DNA of 64,000 nt from Pedobacter sp. MC2016-24 (GCF_015223055.1 NZ_JADFBX010000013.1:1-64000), one strand, 5' to 3'; counted from the stretch's first letter, positions 54,274 to 62,571 are shown. Numbers and translations are program-made. The notes: generated from the letters alone by a model not told the origin.

Positions 54274-54732
54274 ATGAACCTCAAAAAAATCTTAATTGCT
54301 GTTGATAACAGTACCTGTTCAGAAAAAGCTGCAAAAACAGGTTATGAAGTAGCAAAAACTTTTGGAGCAGAGGTTGCGCTGGTAAACATCATAGAGCCTG
54401 TTCCGGCTAACATTAATCCGGATCTGACACTGGCACCTGTTTTCCTGGAAGCGTACGACAATAGCGAAGAGAACAGCAATATATTATTGCGGGAATTGGA
54501 GTCAAAATACAGTTTAGGAATTAAAACAACTTATTTAAGTGTCATTGATAGTGCCGCACATGGAATCATCAACCAATCTGATGAGTGGGGATCTGACCTC
54601 ATTGTGATCGGTACTTACGGCCGTACCGGTCTATATCATTTTTTAATGGGTAGCGTAGCAGAACACGTGGCCAGAAAATCGGCCTGCCCGGTTTTGATCA
54701 TTCCAAATAAATACGAGGAAAAAACTGAGTAA
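54274..54732 (+). CDS. Universal stress protein, UspA type
   Basis: The 152-residue protein from the ATG at 54274 has the Usp fold: KKILIAVDNSTCSEKAAKTG at the N-terminus and the ATP-binding G-rich signature IVIGTYGRTGLYHFLMGSVAEHVARKS in pieces near the C-terminus, followed by CPVLIIP. An in-frame start 144 bp upstream would overlap the divergent gene and is rejected. ATP-binding Usp proteins bind nucleotide and support stress survival; the specific role is unknown. Confidence 0.9.
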   Translation: MNLKKILIAVDNSTCSEKAAKTGYEVAKTFGAEVALVNIIEPVPANINPDLTLAPVFLEAYDNSEENSNILLRELESKYSLGIKTTYLSVIDSAAHGIINQSDEWGSDLIVIGTYGRTGLYHFLMGSVAEHVARKSACPVLIIPNKYEEKTE

Positions 54733-54772
54733 AGCCAGCGTTATATGCTAGTCGTATCAACGTCGTATTTAC

Positions 54773-54828
54773 GGGGGCTTTGATGGGGCCTTTAAGCGGC
54801 GTTGCCGGGGCCTTGCTGGGGCTAAAAC
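54773..54828. repeat. GC-rich imperfect tandem repeat, GGGGCYTTG type
   Basis: About four degenerate copies of GGGGC(T/C)TTGNT follow each other (GGGGGCTTTGAT, GGGGCCTTTAAGC, GGGGCCTTGCT, GGGGCT) in an otherwise AT-rich intergenic stretch. It lies between uspA and the ferredoxin terminator and has no coding role I can support. It may be a dispersed intergenic repeat of this genome. Confidence 0.4.
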
Positions 54829-54867
54829 CTCCGAAACACCGTGTCATCGCCTGCTCAAAAATAAAGA

Positions 54868-54896
54868 AAGGCCTTCCCTATTCCAGAGAAGGCCTT
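54868..54896 (-). terminator. Terminator of the 4Fe-4S ferredoxin gene
   Basis: AAGGCCTTC and GAAGGCCTT form a perfect 9-bp stem around an 11-nt loop. On the minus strand it lies 18 nt after the ferredoxin stop and is followed by TTTATTTTTG. It also faces uspA and may stop both transcripts. Confidence 0.75.
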
Positions 54897-54914
54897 AATT
54901 ATACATTAACCGGC

Positions 54915-55265
54915 TTAATTTTCCTGGTGTAACCAGGCTTTTTTAGCCAAAAGTTCATCTTCGGTTTCGCGCACATCTTCATCATCCACACAACAATCAA
55001 CCGGACATACCGCTGCGCATTGAGGCTCGTCATGAAAACCCTTACATTCTGTACATTTATCAGATACGATATAATAAACTTCATCAGATACCGCTTCCTG
55101 CGATGCCTCTGAATCTATTTCTTTACCACCGAAATCTATGATCCCATTTAAATTGGTACCATCAGAAAATCTCCAGGCTGTGCCTGCATCATAAATTGCA
55201 TTATTAGGGCATTCAGGCTCACATGCTCCGCAGTTAATGCATTCGTCTGTTATTTTAATAGCCAT
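54915..55265 (-). CDS. 4Fe-4S dicluster ferredoxin
   Basis: The 116-residue protein has two cluster motifs: CINCGACEPECP at residues 9-20 and CTECKGFHDEPQCAAVCP near 71-88, separated by an acidic insertion of about 50 residues, which is longer than in the classic 2[4Fe-4S] type. A CC pair follows (VDCCVDDED). It is probably a cytoplasmic electron carrier. It is divergent from the acyl-CoA reductase gene with 77 bp between the starts, a neighbourhood I believe is common in Bacteroidota. Confidence 0.9.
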   Translation of the reverse strand: MAIKITDECINCGACEPECPNNAIYDAGTAWRFSDGTNLNGIIDFGGKEIDSEASQEAVSDEVYYIVSDKCTECKGFHDEPQCAAVCPVDCCVDDEDVRETEDELLAKKAWLHQEN

Positions 55266-55342
55266 GTCTTCGTCTAAATCTATTTGCTAAGTTTACCTTT
55301 GCAGCAGCAAATATAACACATAAACTTTAAAATTGTTGGAAT

Positions 55343-56365
55343 ATGCCCATCCTAAATAGCGAAAAACTAATTATTGCATTAAAAAAACTTAACGAATTCC
55401 TGGTTAATCCCGATGAAGATTTTAAAAACCTGATGTACTCAGCCTCCAATAAGAACGCCTGGTTTAACCTTGAAGAAGTAGAAAAAGCAGTAAAGGCATT
55501 GCAACAAATGCTGGATCCACAGGATCTGGAGTTGTGGTTCAGAGATATTGTGGTCAGCAATACGCCTAAAAAAATTGGTTTAATCCTCGCGGGAAATATT
55601 CCGATGGTGGGCTTTCACGATGTGATTTCTGTATTGGCCACCGGAAACATCGCATTGATTAAATTGTCTTCTGCAGATGACCAGTTACTTCCTGCCCTAT
55701 TGAAAAGGCTGATTGCTGAAGAACCTTTGCTCGAAAAACACATCATCTATGTAGAGCGTTTGAGCGGCTTCGATGCGGTAATTGCTACCGGCAGTAACAA
55801 TTCTTCACGTTATTTCGATTACTATTTCGGCAAAGTACCACACATCATCCGAAAAAACAGGAATAGCGTGGCTGTCATCACCGGAACAGAAGCACCGGAA
55901 AAACTGGCCTTACTTGGTCACGATATATTTGATTACTTCGGTTTGGGCTGCAGAAACGTCTCTAAAATTTATATTCCGGAAGATTATGACATTAAGCATT
56001 TCTTTGAACCGATCGAGTCATTCCAGAACATCATCAACCATTTCAAATACAACAACAATTACGATTACAACAAGTCCATTTACCTGGTTAACCTGACACA
56101 TCATTACGACAATGGCTTTTTATTGCTGAAAGAAGATTCCAGTCTTTCCTCGCCCCTGGCTGTTTTGTATTATGAAAAGTACAGCAATCTGGCAGAGCTC
56201 GAAGCCCTGCTCAATGGCCAGGCTGAAAACATTCAATGTGTAGTGAGTGCAACGCCTTTAAAACTGAAAGTCCCGGTACTGGGTTTTGGACAGAGCCAGA
56301 CACCCAAGTTGTGGGACTATGCCGATAATGTCAATACAATTGAGTTTTTGAACAGCTTAAATTAA
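55343..56365 (+). CDS. LuxC-type acyl-CoA reductase
   Basis: The 340-residue protein belongs to the LuxC-like branch of the aldehyde dehydrogenase superfamily. It shows ILAGNIPMVGFHDVISVLATGN (read in two parts), nucleotide-site IVATG-like VIATGSNNSSRYFDYYF, and the catalytic Cys in FGLGCRNVSKIYIP. It would reduce acyl-CoA or acyl-phosphate to an aldehyde with NAD(P)H; the physiological substrate is unknown. No other lux genes are present. The divergent ferredoxin may be its electron partner, but this is only inferred from position. Confidence 0.85.
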   Translation: MPILNSEKLIIALKKLNEFLVNPDEDFKNLMYSASNKNAWFNLEEVEKAVKALQQMLDPQDLELWFRDIVVSNTPKKIGLILAGNIPMVGFHDVISVLATGNIALIKLSSADDQLLPALLKRLIAEEPLLEKHIIYVERLSGFDAVIATGSNNSSRYFDYYFGKVPHIIRKNRNSVAVITGTEAPEKLALLGHDIFDYFGLGCRNVSKIYIPEDYDIKHFFEPIESFQNIINHFKYNNNYDYNKSIYLVNLTHHYDNGFLLLKEDSSLSSPLAVLYYEKYSNLAELEALLNGQAENIQCVVSATPLKLKVPVLGFGQSQTPKLWDYADNVNTIEFLNSLN

Positions 56366-56408
56366 TATGCTTTAGCTAAATCTCATTTTGAAATACTATT
56401 TTTGAACA

Positions 56409-56612
56409 ATGTATGTTATTAAAGTAAAAGGTATAGCCAAGATTCCCGACTACGTACAGTTGCGGGATGACAAGTTTACATTGCTTGCCTATTTCAGGGT
56501 TGACCGCCCGGATAAGTCCCTGGATAAACTAGGCCTTGGCGATCGGTTACCGGACATAATGAATTTTATAAATGATTTGCCCTTCGGACAAATTGCTAAA
56601 TTAGAGATCTAA
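56409..56612 (+). CDS. Small conserved-type hypothetical protein upstream of ftsE
   Basis: The 67-residue protein is soluble and reads VIKVKGIAKIPDYVQLRDDK, with a central AYFRVDRPD and a hydrophobic end (GQIAKLEI). I do not recognise the family. It ends 1 bp before ftsE, so the two are translationally linked, which supports a real gene. Confidence 0.72.
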   Translation: MYVIKVKGIAKIPDYVQLRDDKFTLLAYFRVDRPDKSLDKLGLGDRLPDIMNFINDLPFGQIAKLEI

Positions 56613-56613
56613 A

Positions 56614-57297
56614 ATGACAGGAAACGCAGTTATAAGTTTAAAGAATGTAGATGTATTTCAACAAAAACACCTGGTTTTATCTAACGTAAATTTAAGCGTA
56701 GATAAGGGTGAATTCGTTTTTTTAATCGGCCAGACCGGTTCTGGTAAAAGTAGTTTACTGAAAATCATTTATGGAGATTTACACATCGGTAATGGCGAAG
56801 GTCAAATTGCCGGTTTTGACCTGAAAAAACTGGCTGGTAAGGAAGTGCCTTACTTACGCAGAAAGCTGGGTATCGTATTCCAGGATTTTCAATTGCTGAC
56901 GGATAGAACCGTAGAAAAAAACCTGGAATTTGTATTGAAATCAACAGGTTGGACCGATAAGGCCCTGATCAGTGAACGCATCAAGGACGTATTGGAAAAA
57001 GTTGGTTTACGCTCTAAAATCCGTAAAATGCCTCATGAACTTTCGGGTGGTGAGCAGCAACGCGTAGTCATTGCCCGTGCTTTATTAAACAACCCTGAAA
57101 TTATCCTGGCCGATGAGCCAACCGGAAACTTAGATCCGGATACTTCTGAAGAAATTGTGAACCTGTTGAAACAGATCAGTCTGAACGGGACTGCCGTTTT
57201 AATGGCCACCCATGATTATCACATCATCCGTACACTGCCTTCCAGAATCATCAAATGTGAAAACGGCGTTGTACATGAAGATGCCAAAATAGTGTAA
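56614..57297 (+). CDS. ftsE: Cell-division ABC ATPase FtsE
   Basis: The 227-residue ATPase pairs with FtsX at the septum and activates peptidoglycan hydrolases. It has Walker A GQTGSGKSS, Q-loop FQDFQLLTDRTV, signature LSGGEQQRVVIARAL, Walker B ILADEPTGNLD and the switch His in MATHDYHI. FtsE-specific features are LRRKLGIVFQDF and the short length. No ftsX follows in this window, as is usual in Bacteroidota where it lies elsewhere (inference). Confidence 0.9.
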   Translation: MTGNAVISLKNVDVFQQKHLVLSNVNLSVDKGEFVFLIGQTGSGKSSLLKIIYGDLHIGNGEGQIAGFDLKKLAGKEVPYLRRKLGIVFQDFQLLTDRTVEKNLEFVLKSTGWTDKALISERIKDVLEKVGLRSKIRKMPHELSGGEQQRVVIARALLNNPEIILADEPTGNLDPDTSEEIVNLLKQISLNGTAVLMATHDYHIIRTLPSRIIKCENGVVHEDAKIV

Positions 57298-57322
57298 ACC
57301 GTTTTCTGACAAAATTTTCTTA

Positions 57323-57373
57323 ATCAGCCATTCTGGTCAGTCTTTTCCAATGAAAACTGACAGCATGGCTGAT
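57323..57373 (+). promoter_or_regulatory. Long imperfect hairpin upstream of grpE
   Basis: Outer arms ATCAGCCAT and ATGGCTGAT (9 bp perfect) enclose a second interrupted stem, CTGGTCAGTCTTTTC against GAAAACTGACAG, around CAAT. The structure begins 26 bp after ftsE and ends 52 bp before grpE. No T run follows, so it is not a typical terminator, and it does not match the CIRCE heat-shock element. Confidence 0.5.
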
Positions 57374-57381
57374 ATTACCTA

Positions 57382-57397
57382 TTGGCAAACCTTTTGA
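57382..57397 (+). promoter_or_regulatory. Sigma-54-like promoter of grpE-dnaJ
   Basis: TTGGCAAACCTTTTGA has the -24/-12 layout TGGCA(A/C), five bases, TTG, with the two G residues and the TTG at the exact canonical spacing; the last base is A instead of C. It lies 28 bp before the grpE ATG. I infer an RpoN-dependent promoter; no activator site was identified other than the hairpin just upstream. Confidence 0.45.
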
Positions 57398-57424
57398 GTT
57401 TATCACCAAAAATTCTACTATACC

Positions 57425-58024
57425 ATGTTTAGCAAGAAGAAAAAAAACGAAAATCAAGATCCAACTGAGCAAAATCAAGATCCGATCACGGAGAATGGCG
57501 CAGATGCCCAAGTGAACAACGGAGAAAATAACGCCGAAGGCGCTGAAAATACCGAGGCTGCTCCAGAGCTGTCTGCAGAAGAAAAGCTGCAACAAGAGAA
57601 CGCTGCTTTGAATGACAAATACCTACGCTTATTTGCTGAATTTGACAATTATAAACGCCGTACCCAAAAAGAACGTGTAGAGCTTCTTCAAACTGCTGGT
57701 AAAGATGTAATTGTTTCTTTATTACCTGTACTGGACGATTTTGACCGTGCAAATAAAGCCATGGAAAATAACAATGCAGATTTGAATGCCATCCGTGAGG
57801 GTGTAGCATTGGTTCACAATAAATTAAAAGGCCTTTTAAATCAAAAAGGTTTGAAAGAAATGGAAAGTGTCAATACCGTTTTTGATACAGATCTTCATGA
57901 AGCCATTACCAAAATACCTGCTCCAAATGAGGATATGAAAGGTAAAGTAATGGATGTATTGGAAAAAGGATATACTTTAAATGACAAAGTAATACGCTTT
58001 GCCAAAGTAGTAGTGGGTAGTTAA
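57425..58024 (+). CDS. grpE: Nucleotide exchange factor GrpE
   Basis: GrpE releases ADP from DnaK. The 199-residue protein has a low-complexity acidic N-terminus (about 1-60, rich in Glu, Asn and Gln), a long helix (about 60-120, LNDKYLRLFAEFDNYKRRTQKE) and the beta-domain (VNTVFDTDLHEAITKIPAPNED, GKVMDVLEKGYTLNDKVIRFAKVVV). It is followed by dnaJ after 6 bp; dnaK and hrcA are not in the window. Confidence 0.94.
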   Translation: MFSKKKKNENQDPTEQNQDPITENGADAQVNNGENNAEGAENTEAAPELSAEEKLQQENAALNDKYLRLFAEFDNYKRRTQKERVELLQTAGKDVIVSLLPVLDDFDRANKAMENNNADLNAIREGVALVHNKLKGLLNQKGLKEMESVNTVFDTDLHEAITKIPAPNEDMKGKVMDVLEKGYTLNDKVIRFAKVVVGS

Positions 58025-58030
58025 TATTTT

Positions 58031-59200
58031 ATGAGTAAGAGAGATTATTATGATGTGCTTGGTGTCACAAAAAGTGCACCTGCTGACGAGATTAAAAAGG
58101 CTTATCGCAAATTAGCCATCAAATATCACCCGGACAAAAACCCGGATGACAAAACTGCTGAAGACAAGTTTAAAGAAGCAGCTGAGGCTTATGAGGTACT
58201 GAGTAACCCGGAGAAGAAACAACGCTATGACCATTATGGTCATGCCGGTGTTGGTGGTGCTTCGGGCGGCGGCGGTTATGGCGGCGGCGGCATGAACATG
58301 GAAGATATCTTCAGTCAGTTTGGAGATATTTTTGGTGGCGGCGGCGGCAGTCCTTTCGAAAGCTTTTTTGGTGGCGGACAACAACAGTCGCGTGGTGGCA
58401 GACGGGTAGCTAAAGGCAGTAACCTGCGCATCAAAGTAAAACTTACTCTGGAAGAAATTGCCAACGGTACCGAGAAAAAAATCAAAGTAAACAAACAGGT
58501 AACCTGTAAAACCTGTGATGGTAGTGGTGCTAAAGACCGCTCATCCATCAGTACTTGTAAAACCTGCGGTGGCAGTGGTGCAGTACGCCGGGTAACCAAT
58601 ACCATTCTTGGCCAGATGCAAACCACCTCTACCTGCCCTACTTGTAATGGCAGTGGTTCACAAATTACTTCTAAATGTACTTCCTGCCATGGCGAAGGCA
58701 TTACCAGGGGTGAAGAAACCATTACCATCAATATACCTGCAGGTGTTAGTGAGGGCATGCAATTGAGCATGAGCGGTAAAGGTAATGCAGCACCAAATGG
58801 CGGCGTACCGGGAGACCTGATCATTTTGATTGAAGAAACTCCGCATGAAACCCTGAAGCGTGAAGGAAACAATGTGGTGTATGATTTGCACGTATCCATC
58901 ATTGATGCCGCCCTTGGTTATAGTGCTGAAGTACCTACCATCGATGGAAAAGCTAAAATTAAAATCGAACCGGGTACGCAGAGTGGAAAATTATTGCGCC
59001 TGAAAGGTAAAGGTATTCCGGAAATCAATTCATACCATCGTGGTGATGAGATTATCCACATTAACATATGGACACCAAAAGCTTTAAGTTCAGAAGAAAG
59101 AAGCATGTTGGAAAAACTAAGGGAATCTCCAAACTTCAAGCCTCAACCGGGTAAGAATGACAAGAGTTTCTTTGAAAAAATGAAAGAATATTTCGAGTAA
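58031..59200 (+). CDS. dnaJ: Molecular chaperone DnaJ
   Basis: DnaJ delivers substrates to DnaK and stimulates its ATPase. The 389-residue class A protein has the J domain (about 4-70) with HPD in KYHPDKNPDD, a Gly-rich region (about 75-120), four CxxCxGxG zinc repeats (about 158-225: CKTCDGSG, CKTCGGSG, CPTCNGSG, CTSCHGEG) and C-terminal substrate domains. It forms an operon with grpE and ends at a strong terminator. Confidence 0.96.
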   Translation: MSKRDYYDVLGVTKSAPADEIKKAYRKLAIKYHPDKNPDDKTAEDKFKEAAEAYEVLSNPEKKQRYDHYGHAGVGGASGGGGYGGGGMNMEDIFSQFGDIFGGGGGSPFESFFGGGQQQSRGGRRVAKGSNLRIKVKLTLEEIANGTEKKIKVNKQVTCKTCDGSGAKDRSSISTCKTCGGSGAVRRVTNTILGQMQTTSTCPTCNGSGSQITSKCTSCHGEGITRGEETITINIPAGVSEGMQLSMSGKGNAAPNGGVPGDLIILIEETPHETLKREGNNVVYDLHVSIIDAALGYSAEVPTIDGKAKIKIEPGTQSGKLLRLKGKGIPEINSYHRGDEIIHINIWTPKALSSEERSMLEKLRESPNFKPQPGKNDKSFFEKMKEYFE

Positions 59201-59205
59201 CAGCA

Positions 59206-59236
59206 AAAGGCCACTGCATCAAGTGGCCTTTTTTTA
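59206..59236 (+). terminator. Rho-independent terminator of grpE-dnaJ
   Basis: AAAGGCCACT and AGTGGCCTTT pair around GCATCA, and the 3' arm runs into TTTTTTTAT. It starts 6 bp after the dnaJ stop. Confidence 0.85.
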
Positions 59237-59299
59237 TGCGCTATTGGTAACAAGATTCAGGATTTAATGTCTAATATTACATTAAACCATTAAGAGCCA

Positions 59300-60208
59300 A
59301 TGAAGGTAGCTGTCATCGACCTGGGAACCAACACATTCCACCTTATTATAGCCGAAATCACTGCTTCCGCAGTTGACATCATCTACAAAACCAATTTACC
59401 AGTTAAACTTGGTGAGGGTCGGATCAACGACAATGTCATCATTCAGCCCGCTTTTGAACGCGGCCTACTCGCCCTGGAAGAATTCGCAAATCAGATTAAG
59501 GCCCATGATGTGACTGTGGTTAAAGCTACCGCAACATCGGCTGTACGCAGTGCCGAAAACGGATCAAACTTCGTCAAAGCCGCTAAATCTTACGCAGGAA
59601 TAGAAATTGATGTCATTACCGGAGATCAGGAGGCTGATTACATTTACCAGGGTGTAAAAGCAACGGCTGCAATCAAAGCTACCTCCCTCATTATGGACAT
59701 TGGCGGTGGAAGTACAGAATTTATCATTTGCAATCAAGAACGATTGCTCTGGAAAAAGAGCTACAACATTGGCGCCGCAAGATTGACACAGGCTTATTTT
59801 AAATCTGATCCGATCAGTGCAACTGAACAACTGGCCATACAAACGCATGTAGAAGCGGCTCTGGCCGATCTGATCCAGGCTTGTCAATTGCACCAGCCAA
59901 AACAGCTGATTGGCTCTGCAGGAGCTTTTGAGACCTTCGCAGGCATGTTGGATAAAGATTTAGATTTGAAGACGGTTAAGGCTGCGCCTATTGACTTACC
60001 GGGCTATCGTCAGCTGGCAACCCAGCTCATTCAGGCTACCCATGCCCAGCGTGCTGTGATGCCAAACCTGATCGCATTGCGCGTGGACATGATCGTTGTT
60101 GCCGCATTAATTACCAATTATGTCATCGATCACACTAAAATAGAAACGATCACATTATCGACCTACGATTTAAAAATGGGTGTTTTGCACGAATTGACCG
60201 CTTTATAG
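59300..60208 (+). CDS. Ppx/GppA-family phosphatase
   Basis: The 302-residue protein has the ASKHA fold of exopolyphosphatases and pppGpp phosphatases. Phosphate-loop motifs are VIDLGTNTFHLIIAE and LIMDIGGGSTEFIICN; TSAVRSAENG is the conserved linker. It lacks the C-terminal HD domain of long Ppx enzymes, as do many Bacteroidota forms. It would hydrolyse polyphosphate or (p)ppGpp-type nucleotides. It overlaps the convergent Maf gene by 6 bp. Confidence 0.9.
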   Translation: MKVAVIDLGTNTFHLIIAEITASAVDIIYKTNLPVKLGEGRINDNVIIQPAFERGLLALEEFANQIKAHDVTVVKATATSAVRSAENGSNFVKAAKSYAGIEIDVITGDQEADYIYQGVKATAAIKATSLIMDIGGGSTEFIICNQERLLWKKSYNIGAARLTQAYFKSDPISATEQLAIQTHVEAALADLIQACQLHQPKQLIGSAGAFETFAGMLDKDLDLKTVKAAPIDLPGYRQLATQLIQATHAQRAVMPNLIALRVDMIVVAALITNYVIDHTKIETITLSTYDLKMGVLHELTAL

Positions 60209-60772
60209 CCGGGCTAAAGCCTTGTACAGTTTTTCTGTAGGCAGGCCCATCACATTGGTATAAGAACCCGTAATTTTCTCAACAGCAACCAGGCCAATCC
60301 ATTCCTGAATACCATAGGAACCTGCTTTATCATAAGGAAGGTATTGATCTACATAATAAATGATCTGCGCTGCAGAAAGTGTATTAAAAGTAACTTCGGT
60401 CAGGTCGTAAAAAGAGGTGATTTGACCTCGATAATTGATGCTAACCCCTGTATATACCTGGTGTACTGCGCCCGATAGTTTAGTCAGCACTGCTATGGCT
60501 TCCGCCCGATCGGCAGGTTTACCTAAAATGTCTGGGCCAAAGGCAACAATCGTATCAGCAGTGATGACAATGTGATCCGCATCAAGGTCATTAAAAGCCA
60601 GTGCTTTTTTTTCTGCGATATAAACGGCTATTTCTGCAGGACTTAAATCAGCAGGATAACTTTCATCCACATCTTTAAGTACAATTTTAAAATCCAGCCC
60701 CATGGCTTTAAGCAATTCCTGACGGCGTGGTGATTTCGAAGCAAGTATAATTGGAAGCTGTTGTTGATACAT
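60203..60772 (-). CDS. Maf-like nucleoside triphosphate pyrophosphatase
   Basis: The 189-residue Maf protein hydrolyses non-canonical or canonical dTTP/UTP to monophosphates. Motifs are ILASKSPRRQELLKAMGL at the N-terminus, the metal-site ITADTIVAFG and the GSYGIQEW segment with VTGSYTNVMGLP near the C-terminus (ITGSYTNVMGLP here). The YhdE/YceF choice is not certain. It overlaps the convergent phosphatase gene by 6 bp. Confidence 0.92.
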   Translation of the reverse strand: MYQQQLPIILASKSPRRQELLKAMGLDFKIVLKDVDESYPADLSPAEIAVYIAEKKALAFNDLDADHIVITADTIVAFGPDILGKPADRAEAIAVLTKLSGAVHQVYTGVSINYRGQITSFYDLTEVTFNTLSAAQIIYYVDQYLPYDKAGSYGIQEWIGLVAVEKITGSYTNVMGLPTEKLYKALARL

Positions 60773-60818
60773 AAGTATGATTTACGCCAGGTAATGGTGA
60801 ACCGTGACGTTTGGGCGA

Positions 60819-60855
60819 AAATAATAAAAGCGACCATAAGTCGCCTTTATTATTT
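60819..60855 (-). terminator. Terminator after the Spy-like gene
   Basis: GCGAC and GTCGC extended by AATAATAAA/TTTATTATT form a 15-pair stem with one mismatch around CATAA. It starts 20 nt after the minus-strand stop at 60875, and T-rich sequence follows on that strand. Confidence 0.65.
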
Positions 60856-60874
60856 ATCTTTTTTTCAATACTGA

Positions 60875-61285
60875 TTACTCAGTACCGCCGCCAGCTGGTT
60901 TACCCGGACCGCCGTTCATTCTTTTTTTCATGTTCTCAGCCCTTTCCGCTTTCCAGTCGGCATAAGCTTTTTTCTGATCGTCGTTTAACACGGCATTGAT
61001 TTTAGTGTCGTTCTCTTCGTTTAAAGTTTTCATCTTGGCCATCATCCCTTCTCTGTCACCTTTGCTTTCTTCACGCATTTTAACCATAGCGGTTGCCTGA
61101 TCCAACAGTATCGCTTTCACTTTGGTTTGCTGATCAGCAGAAAGGGTCAGTTTCTTGGTCAGTTGTTCTGTGCTTCTGGTCGCCCGTTCTTCAGGAGTAG
61201 GCATTTTACGATCACCACCACCTTGTGCTTGTGCAAATGTTATTACACTAAATAACAGTCCGCAAATCATTAATAATTTTTTCAT
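60875..61285 (-). CDS. Periplasmic Spy/CpxP-like helical protein (DUF4890 type)
   Basis: The 136-residue protein has a signal peptide (LLMICGLLFSVITFAQAQ) and a mature helical region with two LTxxQxxxV-type repeats: LTLSADQQTKVKAILLDQA and LNDDQKKAYADWKAER. The C-terminus is rich in Gly and Pro. This layout is that of Spy/CpxP-like periplasmic chaperones and the Bacteroidota DUF4890. It lies 110 bp downstream of kdsC. Its targets are unknown. Confidence 0.8.
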   Translation of the reverse strand: MKKLLMICGLLFSVITFAQAQGGGDRKMPTPEERATRSTEQLTKKLTLSADQQTKVKAILLDQATAMVKMREESKGDREGMMAKMKTLNEENDTKINAVLNDDQKKAYADWKAERAENMKKRMNGGPGKPAGGGTE

Positions 61286-61395
61286 CTGTTTACTTTTTTT
61301 GGTTTTACAGCTATCTAAGCTCGGTGGTTAGAGCACAAGCGGAGGCCATAGGTTTAACCAGCATAAGCAACATACCTGTTACAAAGAAGAAATGT

Positions 61396-61923
61396 TTATT
61401 TGCCGGAATCGGCAGCAGAGGGATTGGCATCAAACCATTGATGCTGTACACGGAGTACTTTTTCAACGACGTCCCGAACTGCGGTTTTTCCGCCATTGTA
61501 AGGGGAAATATATTTTGAAATGGCTTTGATTTCCGGAACGGCATCAGCCGGACAGGTTGGTAATCCAACAAGTTGCATGACTTTGAAATCCGGAATGTCA
61601 TCTCCCATATAAAGAATCTGCTCTGGCTCAAGCTGGTATTTAACTACGAGTTGCTGGTAAACAGCCACTTTATCAGCAACACCCAGAAAGATCTCAGTAA
61701 TACCCAGGCCTTCAAAGCGTTTTTGCATGGCCTGACCACTTCCACCGGATATGATGGCAACCTGGTAGCCTTTTTTTACGGCCAGTTGTAAAGCATATCC
61801 ATCTTTGATGTTAAATGTACGCAGGTATTCACCAGAATCGGAAGCAATGATGTCTCCGTTAGTCAATACGCCATCAACATCAAAGATGAATGTGGTAATT
61901 TTTTCCAGTTGCGTTAAAAACAT
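61396..61923 (-). CDS. kdsC: 3-deoxy-D-manno-octulosonate 8-phosphate phosphatase (KdsC-like)
   Basis: The 175-residue HAD phosphatase of subfamily C0 removes phosphate from KDO-8-phosphate in lipopolysaccharide core synthesis. The catalytic motif is FDVDGVLTNGD with D15 and D17; motif II is IISGGSGQ and motif III YMGDDIPDFKVM. Length without cap domain fits the tetrameric KdsC family. It lies 6 bp after iscX in the minus-strand operon. Confidence 0.9.
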   Translation of the reverse strand: MFLTQLEKITTFIFDVDGVLTNGDIIASDSGEYLRTFNIKDGYALQLAVKKGYQVAIISGGSGQAMQKRFEGLGITEIFLGVADKVAVYQQLVVKYQLEPEQILYMGDDIPDFKVMQLVGLPTCPADAVPEIKAISKYISPYNGGKTAVRDVVEKVLRVQHQWFDANPSAADSGK

Positions 61924-61929
61924 CAGTGG

Positions 61930-62172
61930 TTAATCCTGGTTGTCTCTCCATTCGTATACCCAGGCCGATTGGATTTGTTCCAAATGTCCTTCCGTACTTT
62001 CTTCCCTGGTACCTTTAAAATTAGGCAATTCCAATATCCATTCTAACAATTCAGTGAAACGGATACGGTAAATTTTAGCTTCGTTAAACTCGTCGCCGAA
62101 TTTCTCATACAACTCCTGAGCAATGTCTTCGTGGTCGTTCCAGTGTATAGGTAAGGCAAATTTATCCTGCAT
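61930..62172 (-). CDS. iscX: Fe-S assembly protein IscX
   Basis: The 80-residue acidic protein matches IscX (YfhJ), which binds iron and the cysteine desulfurase IscS and tunes cluster assembly. Conserved features are PIHWNDHEDIAQELYEKFGD and the family end WVYEWRDN. It lies 27 bp behind the 2Fe-2S ferredoxin gene, as in the classical isc arrangement. Confidence 0.92.
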   Translation of the reverse strand: MQDKFALPIHWNDHEDIAQELYEKFGDEFNEAKIYRIRFTELLEWILELPNFKGTREESTEGHLEQIQSAWVYEWRDNQD

Positions 62173-62199
62173 GTTATGTTATAGTTTATTGGTTTGTAA

Positions 62200-62532
62200 T
62201 TAATGACCTAAGAATTCTGACTGATCCGGAATGGTGACTTCAATATCTCCGTTGATCACCACACACTGGCAACCCAAACGTGAAGTAATTCTTGGACGCA
62301 CCGCCCGGTCAATGAAATCTTCCTCTTTATCCGATATCTCCTGGATATTATCCATGCCTTTTTGTACATAAACATGGCAGGTACTGCAACCACATACACC
62401 ACCGCAGTTGTGCTGCAGCTCTATTCCATTATCCAAACAAACGTCTAAAACCGACTCTCCACCTGCTATAGGCAGTTCTATCGATTCTTTACCTTGTTCT
62501 TCAAAATTTATCTTTAATTTAAAAATACTCAT
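62200..62532 (-). CDS. fdx: 2Fe-2S ferredoxin, ISC type
   Basis: From the ATG at 62532 (a TTG 12 bp upstream is less likely) the protein has 110 residues. It carries the adrenodoxin-type cluster motif C-x5-C-x2-C in HNCGGVCGCSTCHVYV and the fourth ligand in LGCQCVV, with ISDKEEDFIDRAV typical of the ISC Fdx family. It supplies electrons for cluster assembly, which agrees with the adjacent iscX; hscB is elsewhere in the window. Confidence 0.9.
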   Translation of the reverse strand: MSIFKLKINFEEQGKESIELPIAGGESVLDVCLDNGIELQHNCGGVCGCSTCHVYVQKGMDNIQEISDKEEDFIDRAVRPRITSRLGCQCVVINGDIEVTIPDQSEFLGH

Positions 62533-62571
62533 AATTGTGTTCAAAAATAAGCACCAAAATTGGCAATTACA

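Noticed and set aside
57323..57373. Possible CIRCE element before grpE
   Set aside because: The arms do not match TTAGCACTC/GAGTGCTAA, and no hrcA gene is nearby.
58315..58902. Open frame of 195 codons on the minus strand
   Set aside because: It is antisense to dnaJ; its proline-rich composition mirrors the Gly-rich and zinc-repeat codons.
61311..61395. Minus-strand frame after kdsC ending MLLMLVKPMASACALTTELR
   Set aside because: It is hydrophobic but too short, in another frame from kdsC, and matches no family I know.
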